The notes below the pieces were generated by a model. That model ran no database searches, was not told the DNA's origin, and saw only the letters and a list, made by a program, of their open reading frames with translations. 27,854 nucleotides of DNA. It comes from Bacteroidetes bacterium UBA7688 (GTDB lineage Bacteria > Bacteroidota > Bacteroidia > Chitinophagales > Chitinophagaceae). Numbering within the stretch: position 1 is the first letter of the stretch; the number at the start of each line of letters is the position of its first letter. The translations under genes were made by a program, and so were the position numbers. The stretch covers positions 1 to 27,854 of the forward strand of contig DLGS01000243.1 in the NCBI GenBank assembly GCA_002482815.1, given 5' to 3'. Below, piece by piece: positions 1 to 7,178 of the stretch.

Positions 1-1634
1 ATCTTTTTGCCTTTCCATGTTGCATTGTTCCAGGGACCATCTAACCAAACATTTACTTTAAACGATTTCGTTGTTTTGGGTGTAAGGAAAAGATGGAATG
101 CTGTTTTATTTCCTTTCCTGGTTCCTTCAAAAGCGGGTAAGCCTTTATTGTTTTTGGCCAGACCACCAAAACCAAAATATTTATAGCCGATGATATGTCC
201 GTTTTTCACTTTGGTAATGGGCATATGATTGTCCCATATATCCCATGAATCCTGTTGAATGCTGTTATCGGATAGATAAGAGGCATAGCCAGCAGAATAA
301 TAGCGGTAAGGATCGAGTCCGTAAAAATGAAAACCTTCCGATGTTACTTCCGCTCCTTTGTATTCTTTTCCTGCACTGTCTTTTACCACATGTATTTTAT
401 CAGGCGCATATGGATCAAATGCCCTGAGATATACCATACCACCTTCCGAAACAGGCTTATCATCCCAGCTTACCGATATGGGTGCTACCATGGCCTGGCG
501 CGCAAAACCAAAACCACGGGGAGGCCGGTGGTAAAACACATACCATTGTCCGTTGATTTCCTGGATACTGCCATGCGTATTATGACCCGCATTGGTGGTT
601 TGTATGGCGTTGCCGTCTTTATTCAAAACCGGTGCACGGGAATCTACCAGTACACCACCACTCTTCCACGGACCCAATGGTGAATCGCCCACCACATAAC
701 GTAAGGTTGAATTGGAACTGCCTACTCCATATTCCGGTCCGGAATAACCACTGTAAATAGACACAAACTTATTACCCACTTTACGAATAGAGGAGGCTTC
801 GAAAAAATTGAATGTTCCTAAATCTTCTCCCGGATAAATTTGAGGAAACACGGTACCCTGCGGATCACGTAAAGTACCATAACGTGAACTGGCCGGTAGA
901 AAACGGTCGATGATTTTGGTGCCGGGTCTGAGAGAATACATGGTATTCTGGTCTAACTGTGCCGCTAATGATCTTTGAAAACCCCAGTAGGCATAGGCAC
1001 GAAAACCAATTTCATAGTCGGGGTCTTTCGGGTCGGTAACATATTCAATATATACCGCTGGATCGAATCCTAAAATACTGCCGGACACGGTACGCTTACC
1101 ATCTTCCGTAAGGTTAACAGGCGTAAAAGGTCCGTCGGGGCGATTTGATTTTGCCACCAGTGGCTCCCTGTTCGGGCCACGGCTGTGCGGATAGAGATAA
1201 TATTCTTTCTTACCATTTTTTCTTTTCACTTCCACCAGATCAGGTGCATACATTACATCCCACTTGTCTTCCGACTGATAGGTGAATACAGCACCTTCAT
1301 CGCGCCAGCTTGATAAATCTTCTACCGGTGCAGACCATATTCTGATATCAGGTCCGCAATAACTGGTAAAACGTAAATCGTGTGAGCCGATGATATAGGC
1401 CCGGTATTTACCAGGTTTATCGGGATCTTCGAAAACCCGGGGTTCTCCATCGGGTAAATGTTCCCATAAGGGCAGGTAAGGATTACCCATGGCCCGGTGA
1501 ACAAAACGCTGGTTTACTTTACTGCCTGATGTTTCATTTTTCTGCGCCTGTATTCCGCTTTGGGCAAACAGGAGCATGGCCATACATGATAACATCAGGT
1601 TGGTGATTTTCATGACTGGTTGTTTCTCTTTCAT
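1..1634 (-). CDS. Glycoside hydrolase family 43 protein, secreted, partial (C-terminus cut off)
   Basis: An open frame of 544 codons runs from an ATG at 1634 to the window edge with no stop; the C-terminus lies outside. A second in-frame ATG at 1613 begins a classic signal peptide (MKITNLMLSCMAMLLFAQ...), so either start gives export. The body matches five-bladed propeller GH43 enzymes (xylosidase/arabinofuranosidase type): an N-terminal NPYLPLWEHLPDGEPRVFED segment, the YAPDLVEVKRKNGKKEYYLY segment with the modulating Asp, FNFFEASSIRK with the likely acid Glu, and THGSIQEINGQWYVFYHRPP. A C-terminal beta-sandwich-like part follows (after VYLRAFDPYAPD). Substrate cannot be read from sequence; arabinose- or xylose-containing polysaccharide is typical of the family. 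It looks unrelated to the nitrogen genes to its right. Family call is confident, substrate is not. Confidence 0.85.
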   Translation of the reverse strand, partial: MKEKQPVMKITNLMLSCMAMLLFAQSGIQAQKNETSGSKVNQRFVHRAMGNPYLPLWEHLPDGEPRVFEDPDKPGKYRAYIIGSHDLRFTSYCGPDIRIWSAPVEDLSSWRDEGAVFTYQSEDKWDVMYAPDLVEVKRKNGKKEYYLYPHSRGPNREPLVAKSNRPDGPFTPVNLTEDGKRTVSGSILGFDPAVYIEYVTDPKDPDYEIGFRAYAYWGFQRSLAAQLDQNTMYSLRPGTKIIDRFLPASSRYGTLRDPQGTVFPQIYPGEDLGTFNFFEASSIRKVGNKFVSIYSGYSGPEYGVGSSNSTLRYVVGDSPLGPWKSGGVLVDSRAPVLNKDGNAIQTTNAGHNTHGSIQEINGQWYVFYHRPPRGFGFARQAMVAPISVSWDDKPVSEGGMVYLRAFDPYAPDKIHVVKDSAGKEYKGAEVTSEGFHFYGLDPYRYYSAGYASYLSDNSIQQDSWDIWDNHMPITKVKNGHIIGYKYFGFGGLAKNNKGLPAFEGTRKGNKTAFHLFLTPKTTKSFKVNVWLDGPWNNATWKGKK

Positions 1635-1768
1635 GATTGTTCATTGTTTGTAGCGTTTTAGTGAGTGAAATTTTGCGTGGTTGGCTATAAAAATAAGTGT
1701 TATCATTAAATAATTGTCAGTAGTACGTTTATTGTTTGTCTGCCGGATAATCAGGGTATCCACAAAAG

Positions 1769-1796
1769 AGCCCGCTTCTCAACCAGGAAGCGGGCT
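1769..1796. terminator. Rho-independent terminator between 1822 gene and GH43 gene
   Basis: Perfect 10-bp stem AGCCCGCTTC / GAAGCGGGCT with an 8-nt loop. On the minus strand it is followed by TCTTTTG and on the plus strand by TTTGTT. It lies just past the stop of the minus-strand gene ending at 1822, so it most likely ends that transcript before the GH43 gene. Confidence 0.8.
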
Positions 1797-1821
1797 TTGT
1801 TATTGTATGCTCAACCCTCAC

Positions 1822-2313
1822 TTATTGTTTCGCCACCAATGTATTATGAAACCCTCTCACTTTCCATTCCCCGTCTGTTTGCAGCAGCACCATGGTAATG
1901 GTAGATGAAGTTTTACCTGCCAGTGGGCCCACAGGTGCATCAAGTGTGGCTTTCAGGTTTACCAGCAGGGTATGATCGTTCAGAACTACGGTTTGTAACA
2001 GCTCGTATAGTATTTTGCTGTCTTTATAAATACTCTTCCACAAACCGGCATGTGCCTGGGCAATATACTGGCGGGTTGACTGGCTGTGTAATGTGCCCCT
2101 GATGTCTACAAATTCAATGGTATCAGCAAAGGGCTTTACAAATTCATTTCCGTCTGCATGGTTCCAGCCGTTTTGCATAACGGCAATCATCGACTCCACT
2201 GTTTTCTTTGTTTCCATAAGGTCTTTTTTGAGTGTTGTTAATGGGTTTGGCTGGCTGTTGGCTGTTGCGGTGAACAGGAGTAGCGCCAGCATGGTTACTG
2301 TAATTGTTTTCAT
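1822..2313 (-). CDS. Secreted SnoaL-like/DUF4440 (NTF2-fold) protein
   Basis: A 163-residue protein with a Sec signal peptide (MKTITVTMLALLLFTATANS) followed by an NTF2-like domain. The pattern MIAVMQNGWNHADGNEFVKPFADTIEFVD... and a C-terminal TMVLLQTDGEWKVRGFHNTL is that of SgcJ/EcaC-type SnoaL-like proteins. These form a cone-shaped ligand pocket; the reaction is not predictable. It has its own promoter with a Crp-type box (2334-2377) and a terminator downstream (1769-1796), so it is a single-gene unit. The same promoter layout occurs on the operon at 3223 and the gene at 4552, which suggests a shared regulon. Fold call is good; function unknown. Confidence 0.75.
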   Translation of the reverse strand: MKTITVTMLALLLFTATANSQPNPLTTLKKDLMETKKTVESMIAVMQNGWNHADGNEFVKPFADTIEFVDIRGTLHSQSTRQYIAQAHAGLWKSIYKDSKILYELLQTVVLNDHTLLVNLKATLDAPVGPLAGKTSSTITMVLLQTDGEWKVRGFHNTLVAKQ

Positions 2314-2333
2314 TGCTTATTTTTTTGCTGCAA

Positions 2334-2377
2334 CAAAACTAGCGGCGTGTATTTCCATGGGTTGTGACTTAAATCAA
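2334..2377 (-). promoter_or_regulatory. Crp-type box plus -7 element for the 1822-2313 gene
   Basis: On the minus strand, a box read as TTGAT-TTAA-GTCAC (2377-2364) has its centre exactly 29.5 bp before a TAGTTTTG element (2341-2334), a perfect match to the Bacteroidota TAnnTTTG -7 consensus. The start codon lies 20 bp further down. The box would sit near -41.5, as in class II Crp activation. Confidence 0.65.
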
Positions 2378-2413
2378 AAAGCAGACTATTTGTAAAAATT
2401 TTACACAACGCAT

Positions 2414-2764
2414 TTACTGCTGCGCATTTTGTATTGTAATACCCTGTAAAGAATCAAGCCGCACATCACTCATTTGTATCAGTGGTTTAATGTTGGTATA
2501 ATGCTCCATATCTTTTTCCAGTATGTCGCGATGCGGAAGAAATGCGGTGAAAAAATGATCGGGTGTTTCATAATAAAAATGACAGATGGCCACATAAGGC
2601 GGTTGTACTTCTTCCGGTGCATGGGCCCATGCAGTTTCTACCTGTACCGCTTTGAGATTGGTGCCCTGTAGTTTTACAGACATGGGTATATGCACTTCCA
2701 GGTAATAGCGCTCATCAAAATATTTGTCGGCTTCGTTGCTGTAAAATATGCTGAGTTTGGTCAT
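2414..2764 (-). CDS. EthD-family small protein
   Basis: A 116-residue soluble protein beginning MTKLSIFYSN. The pattern FDERYYLEVHIPMSVKL, then VAICHFYYETPDHFFTAF and a C-terminal region near MEHYTNIKPLIQMSD is typical of EthD-domain dimeric alpha+beta-barrel proteins (named for EthD of the ethyl tert-butyl ether pathway; biochemical role mostly unknown). It is 27 bp downstream of the SnoaL-like gene starting at 3223, on the same strand, and has no box of its own, so the two probably share one mRNA. No catalytic residues can be assigned. Confidence 0.75.
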   Translation of the reverse strand: MTKLSIFYSNEADKYFDERYYLEVHIPMSVKLQGTNLKAVQVETAWAHAPEEVQPPYVAICHFYYETPDHFFTAFLPHRDILEKDMEHYTNIKPLIQMSDVRLDSLQGITIQNAQQ

Positions 2765-2791
2765 AAGATTTGTTTTATGGTTGTGTATGGA

Positions 2792-3223
2792 TTATTGTAC
2801 TACAGCACAGCCATGTGCTGTATGGCTGAGTGCAGTTTGTAATGCTTCCCCATCGAGCAGGGCCCAATGTTCTGCTATCTTTCCGTCTTTTATCCTGAAA
2901 TGACGAAACCCTTTTACCTCGGCTTCTTTGCCTGTTGCTGCTATATTTCTCCACTTGCCTACCTGTTTTACCCTGAATAAAATTTGTGCGGCCACCATAT
3001 CGTTTTCTGCCACGAGTGATACAATAATAGTCTGGTGATCGAAAGAAGCCGATACAGCACCTATCCAGTGCAACAGCCCTTCTTTGTTGGTGGGTAGTGC
3101 CGGTATAAAAGAATGGTCATGGTATTCGGCATGAATAAACTGGTCCAGCGCTTCCAGTTTTCTTTCGTTCCATACCTGTCTGATAAATTCGCTGACCAGT
3201 GTTTTGTTTGATGTAACTGACAT
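2792..3223 (-). CDS. SnoaL-like ester cyclase family protein
   Basis: A 143-residue protein without a signal peptide. The N-terminal VSEFIRQVWNERKLEALDQF, the IHAEYHDHSF segment and FRHFRIKDGKIAEHWALLD are hallmarks of SnoaL-like polyketide-cyclase/ester-cyclase proteins (NTF2 fold, usual length 130-150). The His/Asp pairs in AEYHDHS and EHW line the pocket in this family. First gene of a two-gene unit with the EthD-like gene; its promoter (3263-3306) carries a Crp-type box shared with the divergent DUF6526 gene. Substrate unknown. Confidence 0.75.
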   Translation of the reverse strand: MSVTSNKTLVSEFIRQVWNERKLEALDQFIHAEYHDHSFIPALPTNKEGLLHWIGAVSASFDHQTIIVSLVAENDMVAAQILFRVKQVGKWRNIAATGKEAEVKGFRHFRIKDGKIAEHWALLDGEALQTALSHTAHGCAVVQ

Positions 3224-3262
3224 ACATAAAATGTTTTAATGATTGATTATATTCTATAGGCA

Positions 3263-3336
3263 CAAAACTATTCCGCTCTCTATCCCTGCTTTTTGATTTA
3301 AGTCACAAAAAGAAAAGAATGGCCGTTTCAATTTTG
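3263..3336. promoter_or_regulatory. Divergent Crp-type box serving 3223 (-) and 3379 (+)
   Basis: A box TTGAT-TTAA-GTCAC (3293-3306, centre 3299.5) lies between divergent genes. On the minus strand a perfect TAGTTTTG (3270-3263) begins 29.5 bp from the centre. On the plus strand CAATTTTG (3329-3336, one mismatch to TAnnTTTG) begins 29.5 bp from the centre in the other direction. One activator site could therefore serve both promoters symmetrically. Confidence 0.6.
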
Positions 3337-3378
3337 TTGTCTTATTCAATCATTGTATCAAACACCAATATTATTAAC

Positions 3379-3807
3379 ATGAAAGAGCAGCAGTTTAGTA
3401 ACCATCAACGTTTTCATCCCTTGTTCCATTTTTTCGTGGCGCCATTGTCTTTATTATTATCCATCCTTTCTTTATTGATGTTAACACATTCATTTACCTG
3501 GTATGGTTTACTGCTGGCTATGGCTTTTATATGCCTTTATCTGACTTTGTTCATCACCAGAACCTATGCGAAACAAAACCAGGACAGGATCATCCGGTCT
3601 GAAATACGGTTGCGCTATTTTATGATTACCGGCAAAGATTTTAGTAACATAGAAGAACAGCTTTCCCTGGCTCAGCTTGTTGCCTTACGGTTTGCGCATG
3701 ATGAAGATTTTATTCAGCTCACCGCAAGCGCCGATCTACCAGGTCTATCTCCCGAACAGATCAAGAAAAGTTTAAAAAGCTGGAAGGCAGATCACCTAAG
3801 GGTGTAA
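3379..3807 (+). CDS. DUF6526 family membrane protein
   Basis: A 142-residue protein from the ATG at 3379. An upstream in-frame ATG at 3319 would place the start inside the promoter, so 3379 is preferred. The start MKEQQFSNHQRFHPLFHFF matches the DUF6526 pattern (MKEQ-x-NH-x-RF-x-P-x-HF). Two hydrophobic segments follow (about residues 18-35 and 40-58), then a soluble C-terminal part with RLRYFMITGKDFSNIEEQLS and QLVALRFAHDEDFIQL. Family function is unknown. It ends at a clear terminator (3828-3855) and is probably controlled from the same divergent box as the SnoaL-like operon. Confidence 0.75.
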   Translation: MKEQQFSNHQRFHPLFHFFVAPLSLLLSILSLLMLTHSFTWYGLLLAMAFICLYLTLFITRTYAKQNQDRIIRSEIRLRYFMITGKDFSNIEEQLSLAQLVALRFAHDEDFIQLTASADLPGLSPEQIKKSLKSWKADHLRV

Positions 3808-3827
3808 GTGCAGGTTGTATTGATCAA

Positions 3828-3855
3828 AGGGCTGTCATTCCGATAGCCCTTTTTG
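3828..3855 (+). terminator. Rho-independent terminator after the DUF6526 gene
   Basis: A 6-bp stem AGGGCT / AGCCCT (3828-3833 with 3845-3850) is followed by TTTTTG, just downstream of the stop at 3807. It separates this gene from the Crp-family gene that follows. Confidence 0.75.
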
Positions 3856-3862
3856 TTTTATC

Positions 3863-4492
3863 TTGCCTGTACAAACTACTTTCCTGAAAGCGCATTTCGA
3901 TGATATAGCCATATTCGGGGCCTTCAGGGCGCATTTAGAAAGCATGACGCCTGTTGCCGACCATTTATGGTTGCTCATGACCAGTGCCATGCAGATCAGT
4001 TCTTACCGCAAGGGAGAATTACTGCTGGAAGAAGGAGCCGTTTGCAGACATATCTATTTTGTTTACAAAGGCTCTTTCCGTTTTTTGTACCTGAAAGAAA
4101 ATGAAGAAGTAACCACCGGTTTGTTTACAGAAGGTATTTGCATGACCAACATGAAAAGCCTTACCACCCTGCAGCCTTCTACTGTTTTTATACAGACACT
4201 GGACGATGCCATCGTGGTAAAAATAAACAAAGAGGCGTTGATAGCACTGTACAAACAGGCGCCCGAAATTGAAGGCATCGGAAGGGTTATACTGGAACAT
4301 ATGCTGGCCGATGATGCCGACTGGAAAGAAATCTATACCATTTACAGCCCGGAAGAACGTTATCATTTCCTGTTGAAAAAAGCGCCACAGATCATACAGC
4401 AAATTCCTTTGCAATACATTGCCTCTTACCTGGGTATGAGAAGAGAAACACTTAGCAGAATCAGGAGCCGCTCTGCCAAATCATCTTTGTGA
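3863..4492 (+). CDS. Crp/Fnr-family transcriptional regulator (CRP-like recognition helix)
   Basis: About 209 residues: N-terminal cyclic-nucleotide-binding-like beta-roll (KGELLLEEGAVCRHIYFVYKG) and a C-terminal helix-turn-helix (IPLQYIASYLGMRRETLSRI). The recognition helix carries Arg-Arg-Glu-Thr-x-x-Arg, like E. coli CRP (Arg-Glu-x-x-x-Arg) rather than FNR (Val-Glu). There is no N-terminal cysteine cluster for an iron-sulfur centre. The start is uncertain: the family usually has about 10 residues before the MTPVADHLW segment, the ATG at 3944 would remove these, and the only other usual start codon in frame is the TTG at 3863, right after a terminator and with no visible Shine-Dalgarno. Three nearby promoters carry TGTGA/TTTGA-type boxes that fit this helix, so it is the likely regulator of its neighbours. 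Effector unknown. Confidence 0.85.
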   Translation: MPVQTTFLKAHFDDIAIFGAFRAHLESMTPVADHLWLLMTSAMQISSYRKGELLLEEGAVCRHIYFVYKGSFRFLYLKENEEVTTGLFTEGICMTNMKSLTTLQPSTVFIQTLDDAIVVKINKEALIALYKQAPEIEGIGRVILEHMLADDADWKEIYTIYSPEERYHFLLKKAPQIIQQIPLQYIASYLGMRRETLSRIRSRSAKSSL

Positions 4493-4534
4493 TTTAAGTC
4501 AAAAATCATCCGGCATGCGCCCGGTAGTTTTGTT
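4491..4534 (+). promoter_or_regulatory. Crp-type box plus -7 element for the AhpD-like gene
   Basis: Box GTGAT-TTAA-GTCAA (4491-4504) overlaps the stop codon of the upstream regulator gene. Its centre is exactly 29.5 bp before a perfect TAGTTTTG (4527-4534); the ATG follows 17 bp later. Same architecture as the promoters at 2334-2377 and 3263-3306. Confidence 0.65.
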
Positions 4535-4551
4535 TCATACAAAAAATCATC

Positions 4552-5064
4552 ATGAAACAAACAGTAACAAAAGAAAGCGTGTACCAGTTTGCCGAACAAA
4601 GTTTTGGCTTGGTGCCTCCCATGATTAAAGAGATCGCCGAATACAGTGTACCCGTTGCGGCATTATATACCGAAGGGGTAATTACCATGGACTCGGCCGG
4701 TTTTACAGCAATAGAAACCAATGCCATCGAGTTGCTCATTTCTTCGCTGAACAACTGCGATTCCTGTGTAAAAGGACATTCCTTTCTTTCCCGGAAAGCA
4801 GGTTTGCAGGATGATGATATCAGGGCTATTATAGAAAGAAGACCCACTTCTGTTGATTCACTGAACAGACTTCTCAAAGGAACCGAAGCTCTTTTTTATG
4901 CCAACCGCGAAGGATATGCGGCGTATTTGCAGGTACTCGATGAAGAGGCTTTTTCAAAAAAAGAAATTTTTGAAATGATCGGGCTGCTCTCTCTCAAAAC
5001 CATTTCCAATAATATCAATAACTACCAGCGTGCATTAAAAGCAATGCAGGTTGGGCTTGTGTAA
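4552..5064 (+). CDS. Carboxymuconolactone decarboxylase/AhpD-like protein
   Basis: A 170-residue, all-helical protein of the CMD/AhpD family. The active-site signature C69-x-x-C72-x-x-x-H76 lies in the segment NNCDSCVKGHSFLSRKAG, matching the peroxidase-type (AhpD) thiol pair used for reducing hydroperoxides or recycling a peroxiredoxin. A second helix set follows (FEMIGLLSLKTISNNINNY). It is the first and only gene of its unit, driven by the box at 4491-4504, and ends at a folded terminator (5086-5135). The link with a Crp-type regulator suggests a stress or redox response; the physiological reductant and substrate are not visible. Confidence 0.85.
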   Translation: MKQTVTKESVYQFAEQSFGLVPPMIKEIAEYSVPVAALYTEGVITMDSAGFTAIETNAIELLISSLNNCDSCVKGHSFLSRKAGLQDDDIRAIIERRPTSVDSLNRLLKGTEALFYANREGYAAYLQVLDEEAFSKKEIFEMIGLLSLKTISNNINNYQRALKAMQVGLV

Positions 5065-5085
5065 ACTTATTTTCCTAAACGGCAG

Positions 5086-5135
5086 AACAGATCATCAGTG
5101 TACTGATGAATGAACCGGTACACCGTTGATCTGTT
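5086..5135 (+). terminator. Branched terminator-like structure between convergent genes
   Basis: Outer stem AACAGATCA (5086-5094) pairs with TGATCTGTT (5127-5135), followed by GTTTT. Inside, CATCAG-TGTA-CTGATG (5093-5108) and CGG-TACA-CCG (about 5116-5125) can form two further hairpins, giving a three-way junction. It lies after the AhpD-like gene and before the convergent RIC gene. Confidence 0.55.
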
Positions 5136-5154
5136 GTTTTAAACAGGACGAATA

Positions 5155-5886
5155 CTACTGGTATTCACTCAATTCTATTTGTTTGGTTACTATCGGAAAC
5201 AAATGATTATTCTCCAGGTGAACATGCTTGTGCAGGTTGGCCTCAAAATCTTTTAACATGGTAAGTGTTAACTGAAAAGTAGTGCAGGTATCTTCAGGAG
5301 GTGTATAATTCAATGTGAGCACCCTGATCTGGTCCATCAAATCACCTGCTTCATGATGCTCTGCCAGCATTTGTTCAATCACAGCTTTAAATTTAATTGC
5401 CACTGACGGGTCTTTTTCAAGTGCGTTGATGGCAGGAAATAATACCTGTTCTTCTTTCTCCATATGCGACAGCAGTTCAAACGACAATTGCCTGAACAGG
5501 TTTAATACCCTGCTCATTTGCGGAAACCTGTCGCCATGTTTGGCATTGATTTTTTCCAGGTAACCCGAAATCTGTGGCACTGTTTGTTTCACAAAGAAAT
5601 GATGATGAATCAGGATGTATTGAATGAGTTGTGCTGCCTCCATATCGGCAAAGGGTATATTTTTCCCGGGGTTATCATTCACCAGTTCTTCCAGTTCCTG
5701 TACCACTGTATTCAAATCAAGTCCTTTCTGTTCGCAGGCCAATGCCAGGGTCTGTTTTCCTTTGCAGCAAAAGTCGAGGTTAAATTTTTCGAATAAAGGT
5801 GCTGTCTGGTAATGATCACTTACAATGGCGGCTAGTGTTTGAGATGCATAGTCCATATCAAAAGGTTTGATACAAAATTCCAGCAT
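5155..5886 (-). CDS. ric: Iron-sulfur cluster repair di-iron protein (RIC/ScdA/YtfE family)
   Basis: A 243-residue protein with the two RIC parts: an N-terminal ScdA_N (DUF542) domain with the Cys pair C40-C41 in LDFCCKGKQTL, and a C-terminal hemerythrin-like domain with di-iron ligands visible as HHHFFVK, HMEKEEQVLFP, EHHEAGDLM and HKHVHLENNHLFP. Family members mend iron-sulfur clusters damaged by nitric oxide or peroxide. It is 22 bp downstream of the HCO-like gene and very likely co-transcribed from the box at 7164-7177, which suits an NO-responsive role. A second, longer copy (DUF2249 fusion) is at 15396-16358 and a decayed third at 14693-14818. Confidence 0.92.
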   Translation of the reverse strand: MLEFCIKPFDMDYASQTLAAIVSDHYQTAPLFEKFNLDFCCKGKQTLALACEQKGLDLNTVVQELEELVNDNPGKNIPFADMEAAQLIQYILIHHHFFVKQTVPQISGYLEKINAKHGDRFPQMSRVLNLFRQLSFELLSHMEKEEQVLFPAINALEKDPSVAIKFKAVIEQMLAEHHEAGDLMDQIRVLTLNYTPPEDTCTTFQLTLTMLKDFEANLHKHVHLENNHLFPIVTKQIELSEYQ

Positions 5887-5908
5887 CGCTTACACACTAA
5901 TTATGCGT

Positions 5909-7117
5909 CTACGCATAAACGGGTTTTCGATACCCGAAAAAAACCATGGCTGCTCCGGTTACTAAACCCAGTGCAACAAACAATAACAGTTCCTGTATAC
6001 CGGGCACAGGTATATAAGCCATCGCACAAACACCCTGCAGCATCAGCAATAGTTCATTCAGTAATATACTGCTTACAAAAACAATTATTCCCTTTCTCAT
6101 CAGCGATAATGATTGCTGCTTTGTAAAAACCAGTAATACCGTCAGCAAAAACAAACTAATGATACCCAGTAATACCAGGTGCAGGTAACCAATGACAATG
6201 GGCCTGAAACCAAAAGCCAGATCGCTGAGCGATGGAATGGTTGAAAAAAGTTGCAGCAGCAATTTTACCGTTAATGCAAGTGCCACCAATATACCGGTTC
6301 GCCTTGCCATGAGCGGCCATTCGGTTTTATAATAATTTTTATGTGCTGCGATCATTTTCCATAGATAAACGCAAGCCAGCACCTGCGCCATTGCAGCAAT
6401 GGCCACTACTATATACACCCACCATGGCAACGATAACCAGAGCACTGATAAACAATACGCAGGTAAACAGGCCACTACAAAAAGCCTGAATATCCGTTGC
6501 CCGTATTTCAGTAATAAGCGGTGCTGGTATAGCATGGTAAACAACAATCCCATACAGGCAAAAAAGAACCAGCCGTTGTATTGAAAATGAAGAAAGAAAT
6601 ACACGGCTGCGAGGTACCATTGCTGGTTGATCCAGTGATTGGCCATCATCACCGACAATCCAAATGCACCAAACGATGAAATCACCAGAAAAAACAATGC
6701 TGCTTTAAACCAGTTGGCCGCCGGCAGCAACTGCCGGTTAAGGTCTTTCCAGAACAGCCATGCAAACCAGTATGATACAAGAATGGAGGCCGTAGAAAAA
6801 CTGATGGAGATCCATCCATATCCCTGGAACGGAAAACTCAGCAACATACCATAAGCTGTTAGCAGGTTGGCTTTCAGTACCGGCTCGTATCTGCGCAATG
6901 CCTTTTCTTTTTCCTGCAAACAGGATATAAGAAATACCATGAGCATTTGTGTGATCCATCCTGAAAAAGCAAAATGAGAATGTGCATGCAACACATGTTT
7001 CTGGTGTACCCATGATAATGGAAACACAATTTTATAACGCATCACAAAACCCAGGAGCGCTACCAGCAAAAGATTAAAAATGGCTATCCGCACCCATTTG
7101 TGGTAAGCATTACTCAT
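5909..7117 (-). CDS. Heme-copper-oxidase subunit I-like membrane protein (12-helix type)
   Basis: 402 residues with about 12 hydrophobic helices and few charged loops. Clustered histidines in helices suggest heme or metal ligation: H44, H46 and H48 in LHAHSHFAFSGW, H177 in FLHFQYNGWFFF and H313 in RPIVIGYLHLVLL. This resembles the short, poorly characterised relatives of heme-copper oxidases seen beside NO-related genes in Bacteroidota; it lacks the canonical NorB/CcoN length and motifs, so a reductase activity is not shown. It is followed by RIC and preceded by an Fnr-type box (7164-7177), pointing to NO or low-oxygen control. A paralog sits at 27167-27854 (GFRPIVIGYLHLVLL is identical). NnrS is another conceivable label, but the NnrS motifs are not evident. 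Confidence 0.7.
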   Translation of the reverse strand: MSNAYHKWVRIAIFNLLLVALLGFVMRYKIVFPLSWVHQKHVLHAHSHFAFSGWITQMLMVFLISCLQEKEKALRRYEPVLKANLLTAYGMLLSFPFQGYGWISISFSTASILVSYWFAWLFWKDLNRQLLPAANWFKAALFFLVISSFGAFGLSVMMANHWINQQWYLAAVYFFLHFQYNGWFFFACMGLLFTMLYQHRLLLKYGQRIFRLFVVACLPAYCLSVLWLSLPWWVYIVVAIAAMAQVLACVYLWKMIAAHKNYYKTEWPLMARRTGILVALALTVKLLLQLFSTIPSLSDLAFGFRPIVIGYLHLVLLGIISLFLLTVLLVFTKQQSLSLMRKGIIVFVSSILLNELLLMLQGVCAMAYIPVPGIQELLLFVALGLVTGAAMVFFGYRKPVYA

Positions 7118-7133
7118 GCGCCTGATTTTGGGT

Positions 7134-7177
7134 GCAAATTAACAGGGCGATAAAAAGTTTCTTATGATTCAGATCAT
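7134..7177 (-). promoter_or_regulatory. Fnr/Dnr-type box and promoter for the HCO-like/RIC operon
   Basis: Near-perfect palindrome ATGAT-TCAG-ATCAT (7164-7177) lies 47 bp upstream of the ATG at 7117. A -7-like sequence TTAATTTG (7142-7135, one mismatch to TAnnTTTG) begins 28.5 bp from the box centre, near the spacing seen in the other promoters of this window. Confidence 0.6.
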
Positions 7178-7178
7178 A

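Noticed and set aside
327..683. Plus-strand ORF of 118 codons
   Set aside because: Lies wholly inside the GH43 gene on the other strand; a shadow frame.
4506..4877. Minus-strand ORF of 123 codons
   Set aside because: Antisense to the AhpD-like gene, whose CxxC motif and promoter are convincing.
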